Part shown: positions 1 to 8,078 of the stretch, piece by piece | Layout: each line of letters begins with the position of its first letter | Numbering within the stretch: the first letter of the stretch is position 1 | Source: Deltaproteobacteria bacterium | GTDB lineage: Bacteria > Desulfobacterota > DSM-4660 > Desulfatiglandales > HGW-15 | Direction: 5' to 3' | DNA: 29,638 nt | Assembly: GCA_019308985.1 (NCBI GenBank) | Contig: JAFDHB010000023.1 | Span: 1 to 29,638 of the forward strand | Translations under genes and position numbers: made by a program | Notes under the pieces: model-generated | What the model saw: only the letters and a program-made list of their open reading frames with translations | Told to the model about the DNA's origin: nothing | Database searches by the model: none

Positions 1-1855
1 CCGTCAAAATGATTCTGTACTTGTTCTTCAATACATCAAGGACAAAAGCCTCGTATCTTTCACCCACATGGCTCATCAGGTATTTATAGATCCAGTAACG
101 GATCCGATTCCTCTTTACCATGGTCAAATCTCTTAATAGGGGCTCTACTTCCACCCTTATCTTATCAAGTTGTTCCTTGTCGTACAGGGGAGAACCCTTC
201 AATAGGTAGTTCAGCACTTGTCTCTGGATCACGATGTCGAGGTAGCGCCTTATGGGGGAACTCACGTTCGTGTATACGTCAAGACCCAGACCCGCGTGAG
301 GCTTTGGCTCCGTGTCAATCAGGAGCGGATTCAGCTTGCGGCGTTGTTGAAATACATACATAATGTAGTCCATGTTTTCTCTGGAAAGCCTCTCACTGGG
401 TCCCTGTTGTGACCTGTACAGGATCGGAATATTCTTCTCCTTGCAAAACCTTGCCACAAGCCAGTTGTAAAGGATCATGAACTCGGCCACCATCATCCTT
501 GATGGTGTCTCTTGGGGCACGAGTTCTATTGAAATAGATGTGTCGGGACTTACCCTGATCGAGACCTCTGGTAGAGAAAGGATAAGTGCACCCTGTTTGA
601 GCCTCTGCTCCCTGAAGATCCGGCTGAAACGCACCATTCTGGCTAGGCGCTCGTCCTTGGCATACATTTCGTTTACCTGCTCGTAGGTCAATTGTTCCCT
701 GACTCTTACAATGCTGGGAACCAAGCGATACTCAAGAATAGTCCCCTCCCTATCGACCTTGCAAAGAAGGGAAATTGCAGGGCGCTCAAAGTCCTTTTTA
801 AGGCTTAGTTTGTCGTGAGATAGGTCCGGGGGAATCATGGGTATTTGCTGCCGCGGCAGGTACAGAGAAGAGGCCCTCTGTGAAGCCTCCTTTGAAAGGA
901 TGTTATCTTCTGGTATCACCGCTGCCACATCCGCAATATGTATGCCCAGCAAAACCTTGTCGCCTTCCATTTCCAGGCTGATGGCGTCGTCGTAGTCCAT
1001 GGTATCCGGTCCATCCACTGTGACAGTACGAAGGGAGCGAAGATCTTCCCTTCCCGTGAAGTCTACTTGTACCATGGAGAGCTTTTCCGCCTCCTGTGTT
1101 TCCCTCTCTCCGAAAGAGACCGGAATCCTCAGGCGCAAGAGGTCCAGGTTTTCGTCTTCTTCCCAGACGCCTATCCTGACAAGGAAATCCCTGATGTCAT
1201 CAACGCTGGGAATTCCTGATCTTGCCAAGAGTTCTTTCCCGAAAGCATAATTCGGGGCATCTTCTCTATATAGAGCCAGCTCGATGAGAAGAGAAACGAG
1301 CTCCTCTTTACACGGGTGTTCCAGCTCCCCCTTCCCCTGCAAAACGCCCTTGATCCATTGGCTCCCCTTCGTCAATTTCTCTTCCCTTTTGGCCTGCTCT
1401 TGCCTCTGCCTGATTATCTGTTCGACCTTTTCCTCTGAGAGGGGGAGAAAACGCCCATCCTTCATCTTGAAATGGAGCTTGTCATAGAATAACGCCCTAA
1501 CAAGGGCAGAGACATGGTCATCGGTTACTTCTTCTCCGAAGCAGAGTTGCGCAAGGTATCGAGGGTCAAATACCTCGTTCTCTTCCCTCACCAGCTCCCA
1601 AAGTTCTTCAACGTTGATTTTTTGTTGGAGATCTTTTCTCATCTCTTCCTTTTCTCTTAGTTTCCTCAGGAGCTCTTCCCTTGGCCTTTCTACATTCATC
1701 GAGGAACTCGAAATCAACAAGGCCCTCTTTGCCGATAGATTTACTTCCCTGTTTTGAGGGGTCAAGAGGTGTAACCTGTTGCCCTTATCCTGGAGGCACA
1801 GGGCACAGACGATGCTCCCCTGTTCTATGTATTCTATGATCCTTCCTTCGTTCAT
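1..1855 (-). CDS. RNase II/R-family exoribonuclease (RNB domain), C-terminus beyond the window
   Basis: About 618 residues are visible on the minus strand from an ATG at 1855, with no stop before the window edge. The RNB catalytic motif TVDGPDTMDYDDA lies near residues 279-291 and keeps all four Asp equivalents of the RNase II active site. It is followed by GIHIADV, and SPIRRYLD near 533-540 supplies the conserved catalytic Arg. The family degrades single-stranded RNA 3' to 5'. The first ~280 residues show no obvious cold-shock domains. They look like a small beta domain, a charged helix (about 57-80) and helical or winged-helix segments, as I remember for the Zam/DrII branch rather than classical rnb or rnr. 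Whether an S1 domain follows cannot be seen. The ribosome site is weak. It is divergent from yidD. Confidence 0.88.
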   Translation of the reverse strand, partial: MNEGRIIEYIEQGSIVCALCLQDKGNRLHLLTPQNREVNLSAKRALLISSSSMNVERPREELLRKLREKEEMRKDLQQKINVEELWELVREENEVFDPRYLAQLCFGEEVTDDHVSALVRALFYDKLHFKMKDGRFLPLSEEKVEQIIRQRQEQAKREEKLTKGSQWIKGVLQGKGELEHPCKEELVSLLIELALYREDAPNYAFGKELLARSGIPSVDDIRDFLVRIGVWEEDENLDLLRLRIPVSFGERETQEAEKLSMVQVDFTGREDLRSLRTVTVDGPDTMDYDDAISLEMEGDKVLLGIHIADVAAVIPEDNILSKEASQRASSLYLPRQQIPMIPPDLSHDKLSLKKDFERPAISLLCKVDREGTILEYRLVPSIVRVREQLTYEQVNEMYAKDERLARMVRFSRIFREQRLKQGALILSLPEVSIRVSPDTSISIELVPQETPSRMMVAEFMILYNWLVARFCKEKNIPILYRSQQGPSERLSRENMDYIMYVFQQRRKLNPLLIDTEPKPHAGLGLDVYTNVSSPIRRYLDIVIQRQVLNYLLKGSPLYDKEQLDKIRVEVEPLLRDLTMVKRNRIRYWIYKYLMSHVGERYEAFVLDVLKNKYRIILT

Positions 1856-1911
1856 ACCGTCCCAGCGCAAGTTTCTTCCATTACGCACACGAAATAACAG
1901 ACAAAAGTAAA

Positions 1912-2013
1912 GGCAGGTGCCTATTGAGCCCTACCTCGGGTCCCCTGTTAGTATCAATTGTTAAAGGCCATGTCAACAGGGCGCCAAAATAGCGGCTTGA
2001 CATGACACCTGCC
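1912..2013. repeat. Nested imperfect dyad in the divergent promoter region
   Basis: Three pairs of inverted arms are nested around a common centre near 1962. GGCAGGTG (1912-1919) pairs with CACCTGCC (2006-2013). GAGCCCTA (1926-1933) pairs with TAGCGGCTT (1990-1998), with one bulge and one G-U pair. CCCTGTT (1943-1949) pairs with AACAGGG (1975-1981). The dyad spans the proposed -35 boxes of both divergent genes. It could be a shared operator, a cruciform, or the relic of a small inverted-repeat element. No function is shown by sequence alone. Confidence 0.5.
1948..1976 (-). promoter_or_regulatory. Possible sigma70 promoter for the RNB gene
   Basis: On the minus strand a perfect TTGACA (1976-1971) is followed after 17 bases by TACTAA (1953-1948), which matches the -10 consensus at only three positions. 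It would give a leader of roughly 85 bases before the RNB start at 1855. The weak -10 keeps this tentative. Confidence 0.3.
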
Positions 2014-2025
2014 CTCCCTTAGCAT
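1997..2025 (+). promoter_or_regulatory. Putative sigma70 promoter for yidD
   Basis: A perfect TTGACA (1997-2002), a 17-base spacer and TAGCAT (2020-2025, 4 of 6 matches) stand about 40 bases upstream of the yidD start. The spacer contains the right arm of the nested dyad, so a protein or structure on that dyad could control it. Confidence 0.5.
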
Positions 2026-2063
2026 TAGATGCATACTTCTTCTCACCAATAAGAGAGGTGGTA

Positions 2064-2549
2064 TTGAGAATCAAGGCCAAAATACCAACTCGACTCTTTG
2101 TGACCTGTCTTTTCCTGGGGATTTATGTCCCTTTCTTGCCGGCCTTCCCAGATCCCTTTCCCATGGGGTCTCAAGCAATAGCTTCAGAAGATGATCCGGC
2201 AACCAAAACCGGCCGCTCAACCACCAAAAAACCCGCCTTCAACTTAGGGGCCGCCCTCGCTTCCTTTTACAAGGATCATATATCCCCCGTGGACGGGAGC
2301 AGGTGCCCAAGTTATCCCTCCTGCTCTTCTTACAGCCTCCAGGCCTTCAAGAAACATGGGTTCCTTATGGGATGGATCATGACCGTGGACCGCCTGATCC
2401 ACGAGGGCGAAGAGGAAAAGGAAGTGTCCCCTGTGGTTTATCATGGGGGCAGATGGAAGATCTATGACCCGGTGGAAAACAACGACTTCTGGTGGTACGA
2501 CGAGACAAGAAGTGATGATCCGGGCTGGGGTCCTGGCTTTGCTCCATAG
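2064..2549 (+). CDS. yidD: YidD-family protein with an N-terminal hydrophobic (signal-like) segment
   Basis: The YidD core lies at about residues 65-110: FYKDHISPVDGSRCPSYPSC, then SSYSLQAFKKHG. YidD is known as a small inner-membrane-associated factor that helps YidC-dependent membrane protein insertion, usually about 70-90 residues long. This one has about 161 residues. A hydrophobic, signal-like stretch near residues 10-25 and a ~40-residue linker precede the core. The usual distal Cys (RCNP) is absent, and a Trp/Asp-rich tail with FWWYDE follows. It may act outside the cytoplasm. GTG at 2058 is possible, but TTG at 2064 fits better because GAGAGGTGG just upstream would be its ribosome site. 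Confidence 0.75.
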   Translation: MRIKAKIPTRLFVTCLFLGIYVPFLPAFPDPFPMGSQAIASEDDPATKTGRSTTKKPAFNLGAALASFYKDHISPVDGSRCPSYPSCSSYSLQAFKKHGFLMGWIMTVDRLIHEGEEEKEVSPVVYHGGRWKIYDPVENNDFWWYDETRSDDPGWGPGFAP

Positions 2550-2578
2550 AATTTTTTGCATCCTGCCTTAGATAACCA

Positions 2579-2607
2579 TTGACCCTCCCCAAAACCCGTG
2601 GCATGAT
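2579..2607 (+). promoter_or_regulatory. Weak promoter candidate for the chaperone cluster
   Basis: TTGACC (2579-2584), a 17-base spacer and CATGAT (2602-2607, 4 of 6 matches) lie in the 269-base gap between yidD and the TPR gene. I see no heat-shock CIRCE-type inverted repeat and no clear terminator for yidD in this gap. Confidence 0.28.
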
Positions 2608-2818
2608 GTGGAATGCCCAAGCGCGAAAATCGCGGTCCTTGGCGGGTTTAAGGCCTTTTTCCCGCCCTCTGACATACTGGACAATTAAGTACTTACCGTT
2701 GCAAAGCCTAAGCCAAACATATTTCTGGGTTTGGAGCAAGACCTGCTTGCCCTCATCCCCCTTTCCCCACTCAAGGGGCAAAAAGGGCCAAGGCTAGCGG
2801 CAGGGATTTGAAGACCTT

Positions 2819-5323
2819 ATGAAGAAAAAGAAGAAAAAGAAAAGGCGCAAAAAGACCACCCTAGGAGCCGACCCGATCCAGGCATTAGAAAAGAGGGCGA
2901 CTCAATGCCTGGCAGAGGAGAAATATAGACAGGCCAGAGACTGTTTCAAGAGACTGTGCGGTTATGACCCGGACAAGTACCTCCCGCAACTTATTGAAGC
3001 CAACGAAGGGTTGGCCCTTAAAATGATAAAGGGGGGCAAATTCGGTTATGCCAAAACTATCCTAGACCAGATGAGGTCGCTTGGGGCCTCGAATAACAAG
3101 GTCAATCTCATTGAAGTCATTTTGACCCTCCACCAAGGAGACTATGGGGCTGCGGTCGCGGCAGTCTCGGATTATCTTGTTAAGGCAGGGGGTGAAGGAT
3201 GGGGAGATATCCCCCTATTTATGTTCGACGCCTTGGTCCTCTCATTTGAATTCATCGAAGAGAGCCCCCCATTACCAACCTCTGTCAAGGAAGAAGCAAG
3301 GGCAATTCAGTCGGCCTTAAAGCTGGTGAGTGAAGAGCATTACGATGAAGCGCTTGCCGCGGTAAGGGCCATTACTCTCCGCTCCCCCTTTTCCCACTGG
3401 AAATTATTCCTCAAGGGGCTTTGTGCCTTTTACGAGGGAGAGGATGAAAAGGCCCGGAAGGCATTCACCAGGCTGCCCCGTGGCGGTGTCCCCGCCAAGG
3501 CGGCATATCCTTACCTGGTCTTACTGGAGGGACCAAAGGGCCTAGACAAACACCACAGGAGCCCGGAATTGCTTGGACTTGTGTGCTGGATAGCAGGTGA
3601 AAGACACCTTGAGACGGTGCTCCCCAAGGCGGAATATCTCTGGAAAATTAGGCGGTTCCGCGATTCTTACCTGTATGTCAGAAAGAATTTGGAGGAATTT
3701 CCATCTGAGGAGCCTGGTATCATTCAAGAACTGTCCTCATTTTATCTCAAAGCCCCTTTTCATATGCAAGAAGAGGAGGCTGATAGGTACATAGATTCTC
3801 TTGACAGGCTCCTGGACAAGAAGCACGTCCGCGAGCTTGAGAAATTGATGATCTTGAAAACCCTGTGTCTCTATTTTGAAAGGACTCTGGGCCACGATCC
3901 TGCCCTAAAGGGCGTATGGGAGGATTTCCTGAGAACACATCATCACGTTTATGGTAAGGACCCCGACCTGGAGGCACTTGTGTATGCCCATCTCGGGGAT
4001 GTTTTTTCCGAGGAAAGACCTTCATATGACCCGTTTTTCTTTTTCGGACGTAGGAGGCGCAGGAGGGCTCAGGTAAGGAATGCCGCCCTGGCCGAAGCGT
4101 GCTATGAAAGGAGTATCAGGCTCAATCCTGGCCACAAGGAAACGTATGTTTCACTCCTTGACCTTTACGAAAAAGTCGGGGAAAAATCGAAACTTAACAG
4201 GAAACTCGATGAATTCATTCAATTATTTCCAGAAGATAAGGACATGCTGTTCAAGGCAGGGCTGAGGTGCTTGGAACGAAAGGCCTTGATCAAGGGCATG
4301 AATTACCTGGAAAAGGCCCTACAGCTTGACCCACTGGATAGCCAAATCCGGCAGGCATTTATCGCCTGTTGCACAAAAGCCGCCCTGCAATACGCAAGAA
4401 ACCACCGCATGGAGAAATGCAGAAACCTTTTGCCCAGGGCGCTGGAATGGAGTGAAGTGGGGCGAGAGGATTTCAATGGTGGGCGTGGCTATATCAATGC
4501 GCGCTGGGCGTGTATGGAACTGCTCGGGGGCGATCCAAGAGAGGCTGAAATACTGCTGGATAGGGGGAAATCCCTGGCGAACGATGATCCAAAGTTTCGC
4601 TTCTTCACCTGGCTTGTTGCCAGATCTTACGGTGTACCGTCAAACCACTTAGACAAAATCAAGAAACCTGCGGATGAAGAGTTTTCCGGGAGGGCCTCGC
4701 CGGATAAGCTCGTTGCTTTCGTTGAGACCCTTTCCTACTTTACGCAGTATCAGGCCTTAGACCGCCGTGGGCTTGGCCAAGAAATGAAGAGGATCAGGCG
4801 TTATATGCGCAAGGCGGCTAAAGGGCTTCTTTCGAGGGAGCAGGCAAAAATAGTTGTTGAATTTGCCCTCGAAAATGGTGAAAAAGACATCGCGCTGGAA
4901 TACGTAGAGAAGGTACTGAAAGATAATCCTGATGATGCCTATTTCAGATACCTTCAGTATCAGATTAGGAAAAGGCCGTGGGTCTTGGGGTCAAGGCGAA
5001 GCGATTTACGGAAACTGGAAAAGATCCTGGAACTTGCAGAAAAGGAGAGGGATCAGGAACTGATTATGAGGATTCGACGGGAGATCGAGCAACTCCGGTT
5101 CGCTGAGAGGCATCTTGGTGATTTTCTTGTTGAAGACCTTGATGAGGATGAGGACGATTACTACGATATGGATTATCCAGATGAGATGCCCCATAACAAT
5201 CACTTTGATGAGGTATCAGACCACTCCACCCCGGTGAAAAACCTTACCGGAGAGAAAAGGAGAAAGAGCCGAAAGTCGGCCCGGGTTGAACAGCTGAACC
5301 TCTTTGATGAACTGGAGACCTGA
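2819..5323 (+). CDS. Large TPR-repeat protein heading the Hsp70 cluster
   Basis: This 834-residue cytoplasmic protein has no signal peptide. It starts with an extremely basic stretch (Met followed by mostly Lys/Arg for 12 residues). Much of the rest consists of paired amphipathic helices of TPR/SEL type, for example AEEKYRQARDCFKRL and ALAEACYERSIRLNPGHKE. A very basic FFFFGRRRRRR patch lies near residue 405. The C-terminus has an acidic run (about 770-790), a basic patch, and then VEQLNLFDELET as the last residues. TPR proteins act as scaffolds. Here it is followed directly by a J-like protein, GrpE-like and DnaK genes, so it is probably a client adaptor or partner of that Hsp70. The stop at 5323 is one base from the next ATG, which indicates translational coupling. 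The exact function is unknown. Confidence 0.75.
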   Translation: MKKKKKKKRRKKTTLGADPIQALEKRATQCLAEEKYRQARDCFKRLCGYDPDKYLPQLIEANEGLALKMIKGGKFGYAKTILDQMRSLGASNNKVNLIEVILTLHQGDYGAAVAAVSDYLVKAGGEGWGDIPLFMFDALVLSFEFIEESPPLPTSVKEEARAIQSALKLVSEEHYDEALAAVRAITLRSPFSHWKLFLKGLCAFYEGEDEKARKAFTRLPRGGVPAKAAYPYLVLLEGPKGLDKHHRSPELLGLVCWIAGERHLETVLPKAEYLWKIRRFRDSYLYVRKNLEEFPSEEPGIIQELSSFYLKAPFHMQEEEADRYIDSLDRLLDKKHVRELEKLMILKTLCLYFERTLGHDPALKGVWEDFLRTHHHVYGKDPDLEALVYAHLGDVFSEERPSYDPFFFFGRRRRRRAQVRNAALAEACYERSIRLNPGHKETYVSLLDLYEKVGEKSKLNRKLDEFIQLFPEDKDMLFKAGLRCLERKALIKGMNYLEKALQLDPLDSQIRQAFIACCTKAALQYARNHRMEKCRNLLPRALEWSEVGREDFNGGRGYINARWACMELLGGDPREAEILLDRGKSLANDDPKFRFFTWLVARSYGVPSNHLDKIKKPADEEFSGRASPDKLVAFVETLSYFTQYQALDRRGLGQEMKRIRRYMRKAAKGLLSREQAKIVVEFALENGEKDIALEYVEKVLKDNPDDAYFRYLQYQIRKRPWVLGSRRSDLRKLEKILELAEKERDQELIMRIRREIEQLRFAERHLGDFLVEDLDEDEDDYYDMDYPDEMPHNNHFDEVSDHSTPVKNLTGEKRRKSRKSARVEQLNLFDELET

Positions 5324-5324
5324 T

Positions 5325-5645
5325 ATGAATCCGTACGAGGTTTTGGGAATAGATAGGGAGGCAGACGATGCGACAATCAGAAAGGCCTATCTTGAACTTG
5401 TGAAACGATATCCTCCCGAAAGATTTCCTGAGAAATTCAGGCAAATTGCAGGTGCCTATGATCAAGTGAAGGATAAGAAAAGCCGCCTGGAATACTATCT
5501 GTTTAGCAGGGAAATGGATTGCAAATCCCCTTTCGAGATCATCCTCAAGCGTTTTTCAATGACAGAAAAGAGAAGACCTATGACCTTTGATGAAATCAAG
5601 GAATATTTGAGAAAATCATACCTTCTCGACAGCGACTTGTCCTGA
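5325..5645 (+). CDS. J-domain-like protein with HPD replaced by PPE
   Basis: The 106-residue protein starts MNPYEVLGIDREADDATIRK, a clear J-domain helix I/II. It continues LVKRYPPERFPEKFRQIAGAY, which aligns with the usual KKYHPD...EKFKEINEAY. The HPD tripeptide is PPE here. In the DnaJ family HPD is essential for stimulating DnaK ATPase, so this is either a divergent J-protein or a J-like regulator. I recall related HPPE-type J proteins next to Hsp70 genes in other bacteria, which argues against simple decay. It has no G/F, zinc-finger or CTD domains. The start at 5325 is preferred over 5304 because the J-domain begins there, with GGAG at 5313-5316 as ribosome site. It belongs to the TPR-J-GrpE-DnaK cluster. 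Confidence 0.8.
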   Translation: MNPYEVLGIDREADDATIRKAYLELVKRYPPERFPEKFRQIAGAYDQVKDKKSRLEYYLFSREMDCKSPFEIILKRFSMTEKRRPMTFDEIKEYLRKSYLLDSDLS

Positions 5646-5659
5646 AACTGGTGGAGAAA

Positions 5660-6340
5660 ATGGAAACAATTGGTTACTACGCCGGAAATAATGAAGAATG
5701 GAAAAAGATGCTCAGGGAAGACTTTGAAAAGTGGCTCGAATGGGTTTCAAGCAGCGGGCATGTTAAGGTCACAGAGAAAGACCCCCCTGATCTTGAAAGC
5801 TTTTTCAGGGAGTTGTGTATCCTGAGGGCCGAGTTTCGTAAGAGTACCAGGCGGAGCCATGAGACCTTTGTTCGATTTGGGGAGACCCTTGAAAAATTTG
5901 AGCGATTGACCCAATCGATCCTGTCTAAATTCTCGGGATTGGCCGAGCAAAAAGAAGGCGCGGACATCCTGTCAAAAAAGCGCATATACCTCCCCCTTGT
6001 GGATATCCTCGAAAGATTGAAGCGCATAGAGTCCAGGATGGCCGAACCTCCCAAGCGGGGCCTTTTCTCCCGAAGAACTTCGTCTCTAAAGGAATGGGTG
6101 TGATTAAAGGGGGGTCTTGAGATATTAAGATCCCACTTCGAGACACTTCTTGGCAGCGAAGGGATATCTCCGATTGAAACTGTCGGAAGGCCTTTTGATC
6201 CGAGACTCATGACCGCGGTTGAAGTGGAAAAGACCAGTTCTGTTCCGCCGGGAACGGTAGTGGAGGAATTTTCCCCAGGGTATCTATATCAGGGCCATCC
6301 CCTGAAACTGGCACAAGTAAGGGTTGCAAAGGAGAAATAG
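5660..6340 (+). CDS. grpE: GrpE-like nucleotide exchange factor interrupted by an in-frame TGA (codon 148)
   Basis: From ATG 5660 (GGAG just upstream) 147 codons form a long-helix region typical of GrpE, with PLVDILERLKRIESRM near residues 116-131. A TGA follows at 6101-6103. The same frame then runs for 78 more codons to TAG at 6338 and encodes a well-preserved GrpE core: GGLEILRSHFETLL, then ISPIETVGRPFDPRLMTAVE, then PPGTVVEE and GYLYQG. No ATG, GTG or TTG lies in frame between the TGA and 6208, so the C-terminal domain can hardly be made separately. GrpE releases ADP from DnaK, and dnaK starts three bases after the TAG. The gene is therefore a recoded TGA (selenocysteine or readthrough), a nonsense mutant, or a sequence error. 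No Cys flanks the TGA, which weakens a redox role. Confidence 0.8.
6107..6138 (+). promoter_or_regulatory. SECIS-like hairpin immediately after the in-frame TGA of grpE
   Basis: AAG (6107-6109) pairs with CTT (6136-6138). After one G/A mismatch, GGGGTCTT (6111-6118) pairs with AAGATCCC (6127-6134), with one G-U pair. The 8-base loop is GAGATATT (6119-6126). Bacterial selenocysteine insertion elements are stem-loops within the coding region just after UGA, with a G among the first two loop bases. Here the loop starts with G, 15 bases after the TGA, close to the lower limit of the spacing I remember. The pairing is directly visible; the function is inferred. Confidence 0.45.
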
Positions 6341-6343
6341 TAC

Positions 6344-8077
6344 ATGGATACAGTAGTAGGAATAGATTTGGGTACCACAAATTCTGAAATCGCCTTTATC
6401 AAAGACGGCTCACCCCAGGTAATCCCGGTTGAGGGTGAAATGATCATGCCTTCATGTGTGGGCATGGATAAAAGCGGCACCCTGCTCGTGGGCCGCGCCG
6501 CCAGGAACCAGATGGTCTCTGATCCGGAATCAACCATCCTGTCCATAAAGCGTAAAATGGGCCAAGATGTGAAGGTCAGACTGGGTGACAAGGAGTTCAG
6601 CCCTGAAGAGATATCTTCTCTTATCCTCAAGAAGCTCAAGACAGAGGCGGAGGCCTATTTGGGCCAGGAGGTCAAAAAGGCGGTGATCACCGTACCAGCC
6701 TATTTTGATGACCACCAGAGGAAGGCCACAAAGAACGCCGGGGCCCTCGCCGGCCTGGAAGTAATGAGGATCATAAACGAGCCTACCGCAGCGGCCCTTG
6801 CCTACGATGCCGGCCTTGAGGAAAACCAGACAATCCTGGTCTATGATCTGGGCGGGGGCACATTTGATGCCTCTTTGGTGGTCGTTGAAAACGGGGTGGT
6901 GGAAGTCAAGGCAAGCCACGGGGACACCCACCTGGGCGGCGACGACTTTGACAATCTCCTTATTGAGCATGTAGCACACATCTTTGAGGACGAACATAAT
7001 GTCAGCCTCCTGGCCGACCCAAAGGCCAGGAATAGATTGTGGGCCGCTGTGGAGAAGGCAAAAAGGGAATTGTCCGATGCCCCGTTTGCACGCATCAGGG
7101 AAGAGTTTATCCATGGTGATCTCCATCTTGACACTGAAATATCCCGAATTGATTATGAAGACATGATCCGCCCACTCCTCAAAAAAACCATGGATTCAGT
7201 CCATCAGTGTTTGAAGGATGCGGGGATTCTTCCATCTCACGTGGACAGGGTGATCCTTGTAGGCGGTTCCACCCGCACTCCCCTTGTCTTTGAGATCATA
7301 GGTAATGAGATGGGAATAGAGCCTAGACATGAGATCAATCCTGATCTCATTGTCGCCATGGGTGCCGCGATACAGGCAGGTATCATCGCGGGAATGGAAA
7401 CTCATTCTGTTCTTGTGGATATCACCCCTTATACTTACGGAACAAGGGCAGTGGATCTGTACAGAGGCAGGTTTGTCTCTGACGTCTTTGTACCGATTAT
7501 CAGGAGGAATACGCCACTACCCGTCAGCAAATCCGAGGCCTTTGCAACCATTGTGGACGGCCAGGAAAAGGCCGATGTCAGGATATACCAAGGAGAAGAA
7601 CCCATTGCCAGTAATAATATTTTCATTGGAAACTTTTTTGTGGAAGACCTGAGTGATGTGCCCGCAGGCAACGAGATTTTGCTGAATCTTCACCTGAATT
7701 TGGATGGCATCCTGGAAGTCACCGCAACAGAGAAAAGGACAGGGCTTTCAAAGACGGTGAAGATGGATACATCAAAACACAGGGATGTCTTTGACCTGGA
7801 GAAGGCACGCAGAAACCTTGCATCCCTGGTCGACGAAGAAACCCTTGAGGGGATCAGTGATTCCCCTGGTGGAAAGGGCAAGGAGGCAATCTTATGTGAG
7901 GCAAAGGACCTGCGCAAGAGGGCCGAGGCCCTTCTGGGGAGTATCGACGAAGAGGACGCGGCCCAGCTTCGACCCCTCATCCAACAAAGCAAGAAGGCCG
8001 TCGCTGAAGGAGACATTGAAAAATTGGCGGAATTGAATGAATCTCTATCTGACATGCTGTTCTATTTGGAGGATTGA
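6344..8077 (+). CDS. dnaK: DnaK-like Hsp70 chaperone, short form
   Basis: The 577-residue protein carries the Hsp70 ATPase signatures GIDLGTTNSE (6-15), VYDLGGGTFDAS (167-178) and VILVGGSTRTP (303-313). A hydrophobic interdomain linker HSVLVDITP (354-362) and a beta substrate-binding domain follow. The helical lid after about residue 475 is roughly 100 residues, shorter than in housekeeping DnaK of about 640 residues, and there is no acidic EDV-type tail. It would bind and release unfolded or specific client proteins in the cytoplasm with the J-like and GrpE-like proteins encoded just upstream. AAGGAG at 6329-6334, inside the end of grpE, is the ribosome site. The divergent partners suggest a specialised Hsp70 rather than the main heat-shock DnaK. 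Confidence 0.93.
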   Translation: MDTVVGIDLGTTNSEIAFIKDGSPQVIPVEGEMIMPSCVGMDKSGTLLVGRAARNQMVSDPESTILSIKRKMGQDVKVRLGDKEFSPEEISSLILKKLKTEAEAYLGQEVKKAVITVPAYFDDHQRKATKNAGALAGLEVMRIINEPTAAALAYDAGLEENQTILVYDLGGGTFDASLVVVENGVVEVKASHGDTHLGGDDFDNLLIEHVAHIFEDEHNVSLLADPKARNRLWAAVEKAKRELSDAPFARIREEFIHGDLHLDTEISRIDYEDMIRPLLKKTMDSVHQCLKDAGILPSHVDRVILVGGSTRTPLVFEIIGNEMGIEPRHEINPDLIVAMGAAIQAGIIAGMETHSVLVDITPYTYGTRAVDLYRGRFVSDVFVPIIRRNTPLPVSKSEAFATIVDGQEKADVRIYQGEEPIASNNIFIGNFFVEDLSDVPAGNEILLNLHLNLDGILEVTATEKRTGLSKTVKMDTSKHRDVFDLEKARRNLASLVDEETLEGISDSPGGKGKEAILCEAKDLRKRAEALLGSIDEEDAAQLRPLIQQSKKAVAEGDIEKLAELNESLSDMLFYLED

Positions 8078-8078
8078 G

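Noticed and set aside
218..1487. Several plus-strand open frames (218-412, 477-686, 938-1250, 1284-1487)
   Set aside because: They lie opposite the RNB gene, show no motifs, and read as Ser/Arg-rich antisense shadows.
2244..2797. Open frames on both strands over the yidD end and the following gap (2244-2561, 2377-2781, 2579-2797)
   Set aside because: No recognisable motif or good ribosome site. Two of them are antisense to yidD and the third spans the proposed promoter gap.
6101..6120. Programmed frameshift at the A3G6 run (6106-6114) in the grpE gene
   Set aside because: The parts before and after the TGA are in the same frame, so a shift is not needed and would destroy the conserved C-terminal domain.
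6530..7134. Long minus-strand open frames inside dnaK
   Set aside because: Antisense to highly conserved Hsp70 ATPase coding sequence; no motif of their own.
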